Shown one piece after another: positions 35,397 through 46,754 of a stretch of DNA of 64,000 nucleotides. The notes below the pieces were generated by a model, which was given only the letters and a program-made list of their open reading frames with translations, was not told the origin of the DNA and ran no database searches. How positions within the stretch are numbered: position 1 is the stretch's first letter; the number at the start of each line of letters is the position of its first letter. A program made the position numbers and the translations under genes. Origin of the DNA: Hippophae tibetana (Eukaryota; Streptophyta; Magnoliopsida; Rosales; Elaeagnaceae); NCBI GenBank assembly GCA_037013495.1, contig CM072810.1, positions 59,453,449 through 59,517,448 of the forward strand. Direction: 5' to 3'.

Positions 35397-35521
35397 TCCT
35401 ATCCTTAAAGGAACACTTTTAGTTCGGCCTAAGGGGACATCCTTGGAAGTTTTTAGGAGGGCTATGTTTTTCCCTTTATCAGAAGACATTTTAAAGAAGA
35501 AAGGAGAAGAAATTACCTAGA
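35397..35521 (+). pseudogene. 3' part of the ORF interrupted by the CACTA element
   Basis: Continues the frame of 25492-25655 once the transposon and one TGT are removed. It runs VPILKG...LKKKGEEIT to a TAG at 35519-35521. No known domain. Confidence 0.4.
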
Positions 35522-35649
35522 GGATGACTTGAGATTTATAGGTCAATTGTTGAGCAGCTTGAAAATATCAAAAAAATGATATGACTAATAAGTAGCAATA
35601 AAAAGTTTACTATCTATAAAGGACCTAACAGTTGTGGGAAAGGGAAGTA

Positions 35650-36230
35650 GAATGGATTTTAGGAGTTAGTGGGAGAGTTGAAAGGTCTGACGGTTACTTC
35701 TAGAATATTCCCTTAATTTCTCAAAGTGAGGGGAGTTAATGTTTAGTATCCTACTAGTAGTTGGTACACGATCCTAGCGACCCGATGTACCTCACTTGTA
35801 TAAAGGATGTAACATTTCTCTAACAGTTCATATATGACGACCTGTCATGATTAAGCAATGGATCCAGTTTGCTTAGAGAACCTTGGATGTACACCGTTTC
35901 AAGGGACTTGAGCAAGAAGACCTCATGACTTAATGAGTAAGAACCAATTAGATATTGATATCGATTTTGGGTGACTTGGTGATGGTTCTTGTGATTACAT
36001 TAACATCTATCTCTTATATATCCATATATAATTCATTGATAAAATGAATAAATGATATGCATATTATCTTCTCTATAACATTTTACTAAAACCTCTTAAC
36101 ACACAAACAATCCTTCAAATAATAATCATAACTCTAGGCTCTAAGCATTTCGAGGGTCATATCTACACCAGCGTCTCACTATTATAGCGTTATTTATATT
36201 CTAGCATTGTATCTTTCTTAATAAAGTAGG
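35650..36230 (+). repeat. 3' LTR of the gypsy element (edges approximate)
   Basis: Follows a purine tract (GGGAAAGGGAAG near 35637-35648) suited to plus-strand priming. It has a TATA-like TATAAAG at 35799-35805, and its last part (from ~36056) resembles 14800-14890. The end is uncertain. Confidence 0.5.
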
Positions 36231-36609
36231 AATTCTAGGATCATTAAAAAAAGGGATTAAAAATGATCACACAAGCCAAATTAATAACTCCACGTAGAAA
36301 CTAGTAATAAAGCTAGAGTCACTGCTTTTTGTAGTTTTGTATTCTTGTCTTTTGTCGTAAACGATCTATACAACAAGGAGCTCAATTTCATGTTAATAAT
36401 ATATTTAATGATTCTTTCGACTCTTGCTGAAAGGATTTTGAAGATAAGGTTAAAAGATGAAGTGAGAACGGACAACAACACCCAAATAAGGAATCCATTG
36501 ATATCTAATAATTAAGGTAAGGGGCACGGATGTGAAATGGATGGAGAGAAAGGTAATTGGATACATTTTAGATTAAATAGGTTAATTTATTTCTATAATT
36601 TATAGATAT
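36231..36609. other. Intergenic DNA between gypsy and CACTA 2
   Basis: No recognised feature. A 66-codon minus frame (36281-36481) has no convincing domain. Confidence 0.4.
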
Positions 36610-37019
36610 TACTACTACAATATGTACTTTTGGTCTCAAAATTTTAACCTCAGTTCTTTTAAAAACCGAGGCCATTGATTTTTGGCCACGGTTTGATAAA
36701 AATCGAGACTATAGTGTATACATATAGCCTCAGTTTTTTCAACAATCGTGGCTATAAGTTAAATTATAAAAAATATTTAAATATATATAAATCAATTTAT
36801 ATAGACACGATTATTAAATGACTATGATTATAATTAAAATAATAGAATTTTTAATATTAAAATATTATATGTCATTCATTTAAAAAAATACAAAAATTAA
36901 TTTATAATTTTTTTTATTTTTCTCTATTATTAATTTAATGTATTTTTATTTCTTATATAATATATATATATATATATATATATTAATATATAATTTCTAA
37001 TTAATATATATATATATAT

Positions 37020-37582
37020 ATTAAGAAACGTACGCATAACCCTCTCTCTCTCCCAACAAAACGCGTAATCCTTTCTCCCAGCAAAATGGAAATCCCTCTC
37101 TCCCAGCAAAATGCAAATCCTTCGTTCCAATATACTGATCATCGTCGCACCGTGCTGCACTTGAAGAAATTGTAGACTTACAGCAGCTTCTCTTTTCCAG
37201 CACCCCTCGCACTCGTTCCTTTCCAACAACTTCTTTTTCTCTCTCTATTTCTTTTCTGTTCATATTCGCACTTATCGTCGGCCATTTGTAGTGTCATCGC
37301 TCACGATGCAGCTCCTGGTAAGTGTGATACCCTCAATTTTTACAATATCAATTCATATGTTTTGATTCTTAGTAGATTAGTTCTATGCATAATACATTTT
37401 AGTTAGGGTTATTTTTTCAGTATCAATACTCTCTTTTTTTGTGCTCTTAATTTTTCTTTTTTGATTTCTTTGAATTGGAATCAGGTTTCATAGGGAAGCA
37501 TTTTCGAAATTATTTGCTTGTTATAAATTTACATCAGTGGGAGTTTTCTAACTAGTGCTGATAGCTTCATCATAATTTGAAG
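37020..37582 (+). other. Captured 5' leader of UTP11 with an intron
   Basis: Pyrimidine-rich, GC-richer stretch (37035-37318) that includes three near-copies of a ~28-bp unit around TCTCCCAGCAAAATG. A donor at CTCCTG/GTAAGTG (37319) follows, and AG directly precedes the UTP11 ATG at 37583. It reads like a 5'UTR exon plus intron that came along with the gene, inferred from position and splice signals. Confidence 0.5.
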
Positions 37583-38228
37583 ATGTCATCCCTAAGGAAC
37601 GCTATTAGCAAAAGGGTACATAAGGAACGATCTCAACCGTGGGTGACCCAATTCCTCTTTTTTGTTATAGTTTTTGGATATTACTCTTTTGCACTGTTTT
37701 AGATTATGGGTTTTTGGCCTTTATTGCAAGGAAGCAAGGAAAAAATTTGGGCTTCTTGAGAAGCACAAAGACTATGTTGAGCGAGCAAAAACCTTCCACA
37801 AAAAGAGGACAATATGCGGGTAAATTTGCTTGTTATTTTTCATCCATGTGTTGGCATTGATTTGTTTTCCTTTTTCTTGTATTTTCTTCCAATTTTATAC
37901 TCTAAAATAGTATGTGTCTCAAGTTTATTTCATCTTTCTGTTCCACTACAAAGAGGCTTAAAGAAAAAGCAACCTTCAGAAATCCTGATGAATTTTACTT
38001 CAAGATGATCAAAACAAAAACTGCTAATGGAGTTCATAAATTAGAGTACTACTAGCTATCTTATTCTAATGTTTCTTTGGGATAGTAGCTTTATACTTAC
38101 TGCTTATCTGACTTGCACACTTTTTTTTCTTCAGGAGTTAGGCAAACAAATATACCCGAGAAGAGCTGATGCTCATAAAGACACAAGATATAGGATATTT
38201 GTTTCAGAAAATGCAGAATGAGAAAAAG
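37583..38228 (+). pseudogene. UTP11: Captured UTP11 gene fragment (U3 snoRNP / SSU processome protein), exons 1-4
   Basis: Exon 1 (37583-37638) encodes MSSLRNAISKRVHKERSQP. Exon 2 (37731-37819) encodes ARKKFGLLEKHKDYVERAK. Exon 3 (~37954-38044) encodes FRNPDEFYFKMIKTKTANGV, and exon 4 (38135-38228) encodes YTREELMLIKTQDIGYLFQK. These match the N-terminal ~110 residues of eukaryotic UTP11, which acts in the nucleolus in 18S rRNA processing. Introns with GT..AG borders separate the exons, so genomic DNA was captured. Lesions: altered acceptor before exon 2, an indel near the end of exon 2 that opens a stop, a stop after exon 3 and a short loss at the start of exon 4. The C-terminal half is missing. 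Confidence 0.9.
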
Positions 38229-39240
38229 GTGAATAGTATATGTACCTATAAGTTTGTGGGATAAAGATGAATGAGTTTATGAATTGCTCTCTAGTAATTA
38301 CTATTTTGTTTTCTAATGCATAAAATTGAAAAGTTGACTACAATGCTACATTCTCTTGATAATCATCCCTCCAATAGACACGTCTACTATGCTGAAGATT
38401 AGTTTTAGCTCCCTTCCCTGATTCTTTTCTATAAAGATACAATCATTTTTTTAAATCATATGGAATTACTTTTTCATTATTTCTTGACTGAACTTGGAGA
38501 AGGATCAATGGGGATAGATTGTTCTATTTAGTGCCATTTATATGTGAGTGTCTTCCCTCAAACACTCTGTAGTTGAGCTTCATAGACCTAACTGATTATC
38601 TCCAATGAACTCATATTCACAAAATTGTGTTCAACTTGACAATTCCAGGATCCATTTCCCCGATAGCCAGGGGCGGAACTAGAGGGATTGGAGTTGGCCA
38701 TGGCCCTCCTAATTCGATAAATTATTTCTATAGTATATAATTTTTAACATCCATGTGATCTGGATGTTGGTATGTTCATATATAGTAGATGTTTATATTC
38801 ATAGGTACTATCCCACAGTGTCATTTATTATAGACATTATAATTATGATGTAACCTATATATTAAAATAAATAAGTAGAGATAATTATTATGTTTTGTAT
38901 GTTGTTTATGCAGGATTATATTCATGGACACTGGATGTTGGTATGCTTATACTAGATGCTGTTTTTTATGAGGAAATTAATACATGCTGCCAAGGACAAA
39001 GATTTTGAAGAATAGCATTATTACAATGAGACTTACTCCTTTTCAAATTGATTTAGATTGTAGACTCTTAACAACTTTAAAGTTGTTTCTTGTATTTTTT
39101 TTATATTTTTGGAATTTTTTAATTAGTTAGTTTTTATTATGTGTTTTATTGTATCGTATTTTATTAAACTCTTAATGTAATATTTCTTTTAAATTTAATA
39201 TAATTAATCTTAATTTTTTTAATTTATATTTGAAAATTTA
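38229..39240. other. Interior of CACTA 2 without recognised exons
   Basis: Continues from a donor (GTGAAT at 38229) and so may begin as UTP11 intron. After ~38660 a GGGGCGGAACTAGAG stretch suggests another repeat. A direct repeat of a TGGATGTTGGTATG word occurs at 38761 and 38930. No gene seen. Confidence 0.4.
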
Positions 39241-39259
39241 ATGTAATAATAATTTATTT

Positions 39260-39725
39260 TGATTATCTATGGTCTCGGTTATATAGCAAAATTGTGGCCA
39301 TAAATAAGACTTATGGCCTCAATTAGAGCAAAATCGAGGTCATAGGTGAGATTTATGGCCTCGGTTTTTCAATAACCAAGGCCATAGGTCGCACATGTGG
39401 TCTCGGTTATTTAAAAACTGAAACCATAGGTACCACTTATAGCCTCGGTTATTGAAAAACCGAGGCTAGAGGTACCACTTATAGCCTCGGTTATTGAAAA
39501 CCGAGGCTAGAGGTACCACTTATAGCCTCGGTTATTGAAAAACCAAGGCTAGAGGTACCACTTATAGCCTCGATTATTTAAAACCGAGGCCATAGGTACC
39601 ACTTATGGCCTCAGTTAAAAACCGAGGCTATAGGTAATGACTTTTGATCTCTCTCACTTAGGCCTCGGTTCTTATAACCGAGGCCATAGGTCTATGGTCA
39701 CGGTTAAAAACCGAGGTCATAAGCA
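39260..39725. repeat. Right subterminal repeat array of CACTA 2
   Basis: About ten units of ~41 bp built on GCCTCGGTTATTGAAAAACC, then GAGGCTAGAGGTACCACTTA. Units starting near 39442, 39484, 39525 and 39567 are almost identical. Each unit contains an inverted pair CCTCGGTT/AACCGAGG. Confidence 0.88.
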
Positions 39726-39740
39726 CATATTTTAGTAGAT

Positions 39741-40305
39741 AAATTAATTTAATCTCATGATTTATAAAAGTAAGATATTTTAGTGTAAAAAATGTATTTT
39801 AATCCTGAAATAAAGTACATGATTTTAAATAAATAGAAGATTAAAATGTTTATTTTTAATAATTATGTGATTAAATACACTCATTTTTTTTGTAATAATA
39901 GGATATATAATACTTAATCTAAAAATAACCTGAATAAAATGACCAATTTCAAGTTAATAAAAATAATAACATTACCCTTCACCCGAAATGGATGTATCTA
40001 GAATAATGTATAATTAAATTGTAAATGTAAACAATAAGAGCATGTTGTATCTGTTAATATTTTGACATTATTGCACATGCGAAAGCGTTAATGAAGAAAT
40101 ATATTTTTAGAAGATCGATGTCCCCAAGATATGAGTGTAATGGAAGATATGCTCTACAAATTGAAAACTAAGATGGTTTAGATAGTAATTCTAATAAATT
40201 TGTTTGAGAGATATCCGATTAGTTGGTAATTTGGTAGTGTAATTAGATTTTAGGAATGGTGTGACATGGATTTTCTTTTATTCAAGTATTTTCAAGTTGG
40301 ATCAT
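39741..40305. other. Intergenic AT-rich DNA, no gene
   Basis: Nothing recognised between CACTA 2 and the LINE 2 tail. Confidence 0.5.
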
Positions 40306-41767
40306 TGTTTTTTTTTTTAATCTGAAACATATGATTAATTATTAAAAAGTAATACCATCATCCCTACAATCCTCATCTCATCTAAGTACTCCAAACATAA
40401 AACCTCCAGCAAAAAAGAAGAGTATCAGAGCTAAAAAGAAAAAAAAAAGAAACATCTGACGGAACAAGTGAAGATTTAGCAACTCTATATGCTACTTGAT
40501 TATTCTTCCTATGTACATATTGAAAAGTAACATTTAAATCCTTCGATGAGATCCAAATCTCTTCAACTAACACACCTTTGTGAGCAAAAGACTCATCACA
40601 TGCATCTATTGAGTATAGAAATAACTTGCAAAGAATCTGATTCAGCACATCCATTTTCCTTGGCCAATCTACAAGCCCAAGCCAAGGTTTGTAATTCAGC
40701 ACAAAGAGGGCCAAAACAAATCCAACATAGGACAAGCTTTAAAAGTGACATGCTTTCCTAAGTGGTTCCTAACCACCACACCTGCACCAATCCTCCCTTC
40801 TTCAGATAATACACCTGCATCAATATTGATTTTGAAGTTTCCAAGAGGGCTTCTACCAACCAACATTACTATCATACTATGGCCTAAATCTTTTACACAA
40901 AACAGGTTCTTTATTATTACACTTCCAAAACTTCTCTATCAACATATTACCCTAATTTAAAGTATCCTGAGGTGCCTTGCACTACCTATCATTCATAATC
41001 CCATTTCTATTGTGCAAAATAGTCCAAGAAATATAGCTAAAATGAAAATTATCATTTTTTGAACCAGACATCCAAATTAAGTTCCAAAGATCAGTAAAAG
41101 ACATACTTGCTCCTTTCTTTATTTGTTCAACAAAGATTGATTGTTTCCACTTTGCCTTAGCCACATTACATCACCACAGAGCACGAGGTATGTCCTAGAC
41201 ATATCCATTTCAGATTCCGAACCATTGATTCTACATATCCTTTCTTGACACAAGATGTGTCTTGCCTGGTAGAATACTTTTACAAGCTCGCCACACAAAC
41301 ATATTTTGACTACAAACAGTGGTTATTTTTATTAGTCAAACTAGACCCATGGTCCAATCTAACAGCTTGCAATCTGTAATGTTCAGCTAACCAATAATAG
41401 TTTTAACAAAGAAAATTTCATTATGAGATCTAGCCCATATGAGCTTATCATCAAGAGTAACCCTCCTCAAGGAAATTCCAAGAATAGTGACAGCCTCTTG
41501 TTCCATAAACGAAGCACGAATTACATCTTCCTTTTAGTATCCATCAGTATTAATTAACTCATCCACACGTGTATCAGGATGCAATTGAGGAGGAGAAAAG
41601 TTTTTGAAACTCACGTTATAAGATAGCCAAGCATCTTTATAAATCATTATGTTGGAATCATTGCCAACTATCCATCTCAACCACTTAACACAAAGCTCCT
41701 TGCCCCAAGTTATGCTTCTCTAAAGGTAGCAGGGATAAACAGGATCATTAGCCTCAAGAAAATAAAC
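40306..41767 (-). pseudogene. LINE 2 ORF2 C-terminal part (zf-RVT and RNase H), broken
   Basis: Minus strand. From right to left: LRWIVGNDSNIMIYKDAWL near 41680 (the GnG..iW.D.W motif before zf-RVT), ILGISLRRVTLDDKLIW near 41475, a zf-RVT region near 41290-41000, then an RNase H domain at 40735-40400 (EEIWISSKDLNVTFQYVHRK near 40530). The 3' end is marked by an A-run on the minus strand at 40306-40318. Several stops. It continues on the far side of copia C at 46755. Confidence 0.8.
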
Positions 41768-42397
41768 GGTTATAAATTAATACTCGTGGAAGCGAAACTC
41801 GGGTCCAATTTGGTTGTACAAATAAATAATTATGGTTAACACTAAAATAATAAGCAATGAGCAAAAATAAATGACACACAATGATATAAATGGTTCAATT
41901 TTTTAATGTGAAAAGTCTACTCCACTGACGACGGTACACTGAAGAAAAATCCATTAATAATCAAATAGAAATACAAACACCAACTTTTTAGAGAGTTTCA
42001 CAAAATATACCAAAATCCAAAATACACCCACAAAATAACTCACTCTAATTTACTGGTAATATATAGGAAGATAAATTAACATACTTGCTATTTAATCAAA
42101 TATTACCATATAAATAATAACAAAGGGGATACTTACTGTTACCAAAAAATACAATGTCTGAAACTTCCCTTTGTGCCAATGGATGAATGAATGTATGGAG
42201 TAATGAACAAAGTGGGCTTAATATTAATTCAAGAGATGGGTTTATCTCAACGTGACCAAGGATGGGTAAGGATGAGTGGTAATTTTCTTTGATTTCTTGT
42301 TTGTCTTTGTTCGCAACTTTTGGTGGCTTTTCTCAACTTCTCAATTATTTTCTCTAGGGACTACACTCACAGATTATACCCACGCAACAACACACAC

Positions 42398-42436
<39 letters not shown>

Positions 42437-42500
42437 GGAATAGGTTGAGGGTTTATTTATGATATAATGGGCCATAACATTTTGGGCTAATAATTTAACA
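41768..42500 (-). repeat. 3' LTR of copia C (733 bp)
   Basis: Matches 46085-46749 with scattered differences and extra repeats: CCAAGGATGGGTAAGG near 42255 and a long AC/AT microsatellite at 42387-42436. It ends TTTAACA at 42500; the start has mutated from TG to GG. Confidence 0.9.
42387..42436. repeat. (AC)n(AT)n microsatellite in copia C 3' LTR
   Basis: About 12 AC units followed by about 11 AT units. The other LTR has only a short ACACACACATATATG at the same place, so the run expanded (or shrank) after insertion. Confidence 0.9.
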
Positions 42501-42594
42501 AATCTCTACCTTGGTTCAAAACGGAAAACAAGTTCTTCAAATATAAAATTTCTCAGATTACCAAATAATCGTCGTCCAAATCCCCAAATGATGA

Positions 42595-45500
42595 TCATCT
42601 TCTGTAAATACCAATCAAGTCTAAGTAATGCTTGAACTTATTAAATGGAATTGGTTTGGTTAACATATCAGTTGGATTCTCTGCAGTGACTATCTTATTG
42701 ACAACAATAGCACCCTAAGAGACAATGTCACGAACGAAGTGATATCTGACATCAATATGTTTGGTTCTTTCATGATACATAATATTCTTGGTCAAGTGTA
42801 TCGCACTCTGACTATCACAAAATACAACAGAAGTGTCCTAATGTAAACCTAAATCACAAACCAAACCTCTAAGTCAAATGGCTTCTTTTATTGCTTCTAC
42901 TACTGTCATATATTCTGCCTCTGTCGTAGACAAAGCAACTGTAGACTGTAATGTAGCCTTCCAACTAATGCCACAATTAGAAAGAGTGAAGACATAACCT
43001 GTCAGAGATCTTCTTCTATACAAATCACCAGCATAATCAGTCTATATAACCAATAACACTACAACGGGTATTAGAACTTCCATCATATACCAAACCAAAA
43101 TTAGATGTGCCTCTCAAATATCGAAATATCCATTTCACTGCTTGCCAATGACCCTTACCAAGATTACCTATATATCTACTAATAACATTGATTGCATGTG
43201 AAATGTTTGGATGAGTACAAACCATAACGTACATCAAACTACCAACGATACTAGCATATAGAACCTGAGATATGTACTGCTCTTCTTCTTCTGACTGTGG
43301 TGAAAATTCCAAAGAAAGCCTGAAATGCGCAGCTAATGGCTTACTCATAGGTTTAGACTCTTTCATACCAAAGCATTCAAGAACCTTTTCAATATAACTT
43401 TTTTGAGTCAAATAAAGCTTGCTCGCTTGTCTATCCCTGTAAATTTCCATGCCCAAAATTTTCTTTGTTGCACCCAAATCTTTCATCTCAAACTCACCAC
43501 TAAGTTGAGACTTTAATTTCTAAATCTCTAACTTATTCTTAGAAGCAATAAGCATGTCATCAACATAAAACAACAAATAGATAGATGAACTATCATGGAA
43601 TATTTTTTGATAAACACAACTATCATAATCACTTCTAGAGTAGCCATGATCAATCATAAAAGAATTAAACCGCTTATACTACTATTTAGGGGATTGTTTT
43701 AACCCATATAAAGACTTTTTCAATAAACAGAAATGATCTTCCTTACTTAGAACAACAAACCCCTCTGGTTGATGCATATATATTTGTTCCTCAAGCTCAC
43801 CATGTAAGAAGGTTGTCTTGACATCAAACTATTCTAATTCCATGTCAAACAATGCAACCATAGCAAGCAACACACGAATAGAGCTATGTTTCATAATAGG
43901 TGAAAATACTTCATTGAAGTTAATACCCTTTTTCTAAGAATAACCCTTTGCAACAACACGTGCCTTGAATCTAGCTGCTTCAATCTCAGGTATACCTTCC
44001 TTTTTCTTAAAGACCCATTTATTTCCAACAATCTTCTCGTCCTTAGGCGGTTTAACCAATTCCCAAGTATAATTCTTACGAAGTGATTCAATATCTTCAT
44101 TCATAGCAACCAGCCACTAAACATACTTATCAAAAGTGACAGCTTCATGATAACTAGAACGTTCATGCACCTCAATAGACTCTACTACAGACAATGCAAA
44201 AGAAACTAAGTCTACATCTACATACCTCTGAGGGCGTCGAATCTCTCTTATTCCTTTACCCTTAGCGATAATATTTGGTTGCTCATGTTGCTCTTCTGAT
44301 ACATCATGAGCAGAATCATCTATCTCATCCACAGATGGTTGATCTGAAGTGCCCTCTTGCACTTGACTAGGAGCTCCACTCTCAAGCTCCACCTGCTCAC
44401 TAACACTGTGGTCTTTAGCTGCAATAATAGACTCCTTTTTTTTCTTTTCCAACATGAAAAACTCATCAAACTTAACATCTCTACTAATAAAAAAAATTGG
44501 TGACTTGGGTTCAACACACCATAATCTATAACCCTTCACCCTAGAAGGATACCCCAAAAATATGCATTTCAATGCCCTAGGCTCAAGTTATCCATAATTA
44601 ACATGAGCATAAGCAGGACAACCAAAAACTTTCAAATCAAAATAATTAGCAAGAGTACGAAAGAATACCTTAAACGGAGTCTTCAACTCAATTGCAGTTG
44701 ATGGAGACCAATTCACCAAATAGTAGGCATGGTTACAAACTTCAACCCAAAAAGATTTATCCAAGTCAACTTGAAAGAGCATACAACGAGCTCTTTCTAA
44801 GAGAGTCTTATTCATACATTCTGCTCCTCCATTTTGTTATGGTGTATGACACACAATGCGATGTCTCACTATGCCATTTCTTTCACAAAACTCATTAAAC
44901 TAACTTTCACAAAATTCCAAACCATTGTCAGTCCTCAAATGCTTGATTTTCTTGCTAGTTTGATTTTCTATACAAGTATTGAATTTCACAAATTTTAAGA
45001 ATGTGTCAATCTTGTTCTTCAGAAAATACACCCAAACATGATGAGAGAAGCCATCAATAAAAGTCAATATATACCTAGTACCACCCTTAGACACAACACG
45101 AGAAGCACCTTAAAGATCTAAATGAATATAATCAACATTACCTTTCATTTTATGGATGGTTGTACTGAACTTGAACCTGCGATGCTTTCCATAGACACAA
45201 TGCTCATAAAAATCAAGCTTCTTAGTTTTCTGACCATAAAGCAAATCCCACTTACTCAAAATAGACATTCCTTCCTCACTCATATGCCCTAGCCACATAT
45301 GTCATAATTACTTGTTCCTTTTTCTTGATTTCTACCTCTGAAAAATAAACCACTGCTATTATCATTGTTTCTTGTAGACACTTTTTCTTCAACTCTCTAG
45401 AATTCAAAGCTATTTTGACATCCTCTAACGAAATAGTGTCTCGTCCATATAACATGGTATCATCAAAATGTTCAAAGGAATGAGGTAAAGAACATAATAG

Positions 45501-46050
45501 AACTAAGGCCTGATGCTCATCATCAATCTTAATACCACCATTTTTTAGATCACATATAATTTTAGTAAATTCATCAAGGTGATCGTGTAAAGGTGTACCT
45601 TCTAACATTCTGAATGTATACAAATGCTGCTTCAAATATAACCGACTTTTCAAAGACTTGGTCATATACAAATTCTCCAATTTAAGCCATAACACAACAA
45701 GAGATTCCTCATCACCAACTTCGCGTAGTACCTCATTAGACAAGGATAACCGAATTGAACTAAGAGCATTTTCCATTAATGCATCTTTTTCTTCATCAAT
45801 TAATTTCTTTGGCAATTTATCCTTGTCTTCAAGTTCCTTAACGAGCCATTCTTTAACTAATATGGTCTGCATATTCATACGCCATAGACTCAAATCATTC
45901 CAACCGTTGAATTTCTCAATTTCATACTTTTCCACAATGATAGAAAACCCAATATTAAATAAACAAAAGCATAGCCTAGAAAATATGAAACCAATCAGAT
46001 AATCAAAGCTCAAAATAAATCCAAAAGAGCAAACTTGATTAGTTCCAATA
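42595..46050 (-). pseudogene. Copia C gag-pol polyprotein, broken
   Basis: From right to left: gag (46000-45340; KYEIEKFNGWNDLSLW, DEFTKIICDLKNGG, LCSLPHSFEHF), then almost directly the integrase zinc region (WLGHMSEEGMSIL near 45290). The integrase core has LRTDNGLEF near 44920 and NGGAECMNKTLLERAR near 44810. Reverse transcriptase has WVFKKKEG near 44010 and YVDDML near 43560, then the ILGMEIYRDR region at 43450. RNase H ends at 42595. Gag and integrase are only ~50 bp apart, so the CCHC knuckle, protease and pre-integrase have been deleted. Further stops and shifts break the rest. Confidence 0.88.
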
Positions 46051-46065
46051 AACAACAGAATAACT

Positions 46066-46084
46066 CAATGCTCTAATACCAATT
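46066..46084 (-). other. Primer binding site of copia C
   Basis: Minus strand AATTGGTATTAGAGCATTG just inside the 5' LTR, like the initiator-methionine tRNA complement with one or two changes. Confidence 0.8.
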
Positions 46085-46749
46085 TGTTATAAATTAGCAC
46101 TTGTGGAAGCAAAGTTCGGGTCTAATTTGATTGCACAAATAAATAATTATGGGTAACAAAAAAATAATAAGCAATGATAAAAATAAATAACACACAATGA
46201 TTTAAGTGGTTCAACTTTTCAATGTGAAAAGTCTACTCCATTGACAATGGCATATCGAGGAAAACTCCACTAATAATCAAATAGAGATGCAAACACCAAA
46301 TCTTTAGAGAGCTTTACAAAATATACCAAAATCCAAAATATACCCACAAAATAACTCCATCTAATTTACTGGTAATATATAACAAGATAAATTAACATAC
46401 TTGCTATTTAATCAAATATTACCATATAAATAATAACAAAGGGGATACTTACTGTTACCAAAGAATACGTTGTCTGAAACTTTCCTTTGTGCCAAGGGAT
46501 GAATGAAGGTATAGAGTAATGAACAAAGTGGACTTAATATTAATTCAAGAGATGGGTTTATCTCAACGTGACCATTCTTGTTTGTCTCTGTTTGTAACTT
46601 TTGATGGCTTTTCTCAGCTTTTCAATTATTTTCTCTGGTGGCTATGCTCACAGATCATATCCACATAGCAACACACACACATATATGAATATGGCGAGGG
46701 TTTATTTATTATATAATGGGTCATAACGTTTTGGGCCAATAATTTAATA
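46085..46749 (-). repeat. 5' LTR of copia C (665 bp)
   Basis: Starts TGTTATAAATTAGC on the plus strand and ends AATTTAATA at 46749; the expected final CA has become TA. Paired with 41768-42500. Confidence 0.9.
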
Positions 46750-46754
46750 GAAAC

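Larger units (their letters stand above)
14800..36230 (+). mobile_element. Gypsy element (Tat/Ogre/Grande-like), decayed and split by a CACTA transposon
   Basis: Plus-strand gag (15690-16620), protease, reverse transcriptase, RNase H and integrase in Ty3/gypsy order (to ~20640). Three ~185-bp tandem repeats follow, then an antisense coiled-coil coding region, then a 3' LTR near 35650-36230. A 9.7-kb CACTA element (25656-35393) is inserted, so the gypsy element itself is about 11.7 kb. Large size plus an extra antisense ORF downstream of integrase is known from the Tat lineage (for example Grande). Boundaries are approximate, because only ~90 bp of 5' LTR end is recognisable. Confidence 0.75.
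36610..39740 (+). mobile_element. CACTA element 2, non-autonomous, carrying UTP11 gene sequence
   Basis: Left end TACTACTACAATATGTACTT at 36610 and right end complement ATCTACTAAAATATGTGCTT at 39740 form a TIR of ~35 bp. The outermost CACTA bases have mutated (C to T on the left; two bases on the right). Inside both ends are GGCCTCGGTT/AACCGAGGCC subterminal repeats (36650-36760 and 39260-39725). No transposase is present. The 3-bp flanks (TAT and AAA) do not match, so no target duplication is proven. The interior carries exons and introns of a host gene. Confidence 0.78.
41768..46749 (-). mobile_element. Copia element C, inserted in LINE 2
   Basis: Complete LTR element of ~5.0 kb. LTRs are at 41768-42500 and 46085-46749, the primer binding site is at 46066-46084 and the polyprotein is on the minus strand. 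Flanks TAAAC (41763-41767) and GAAAC (46750-46754) match at four of five bases, a decayed target duplication. The LINE coding trace resumes on both sides, which confirms the insertion. The polyprotein lacks a zinc knuckle and protease. Confidence 0.9.

Noticed and set aside
36281..36481. 66-codon minus frame that faintly recalls a LINE reverse transcriptase segment
   Set aside because: Only a few residues fit and no neighbouring LINE motif is present.
36930..37263. Minus-strand frames of 80-99 codons with repeated LLGERD-like words
   Set aside because: They arise from the repeated pyrimidine-rich UTP11 leader read backwards; no known family.
37639..37860. 73-codon frame with hydrophobic start inside CACTA 2
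   Set aside because: It overlaps the first UTP11 intron and exon 2 in the wrong frame.
38660..38700. GGGGCGGAACTAGAG stretch as a separate transposon end
   Set aside because: The phrase is reminiscent of a dispersed plant repeat, but no inverted partner or target duplication was found.
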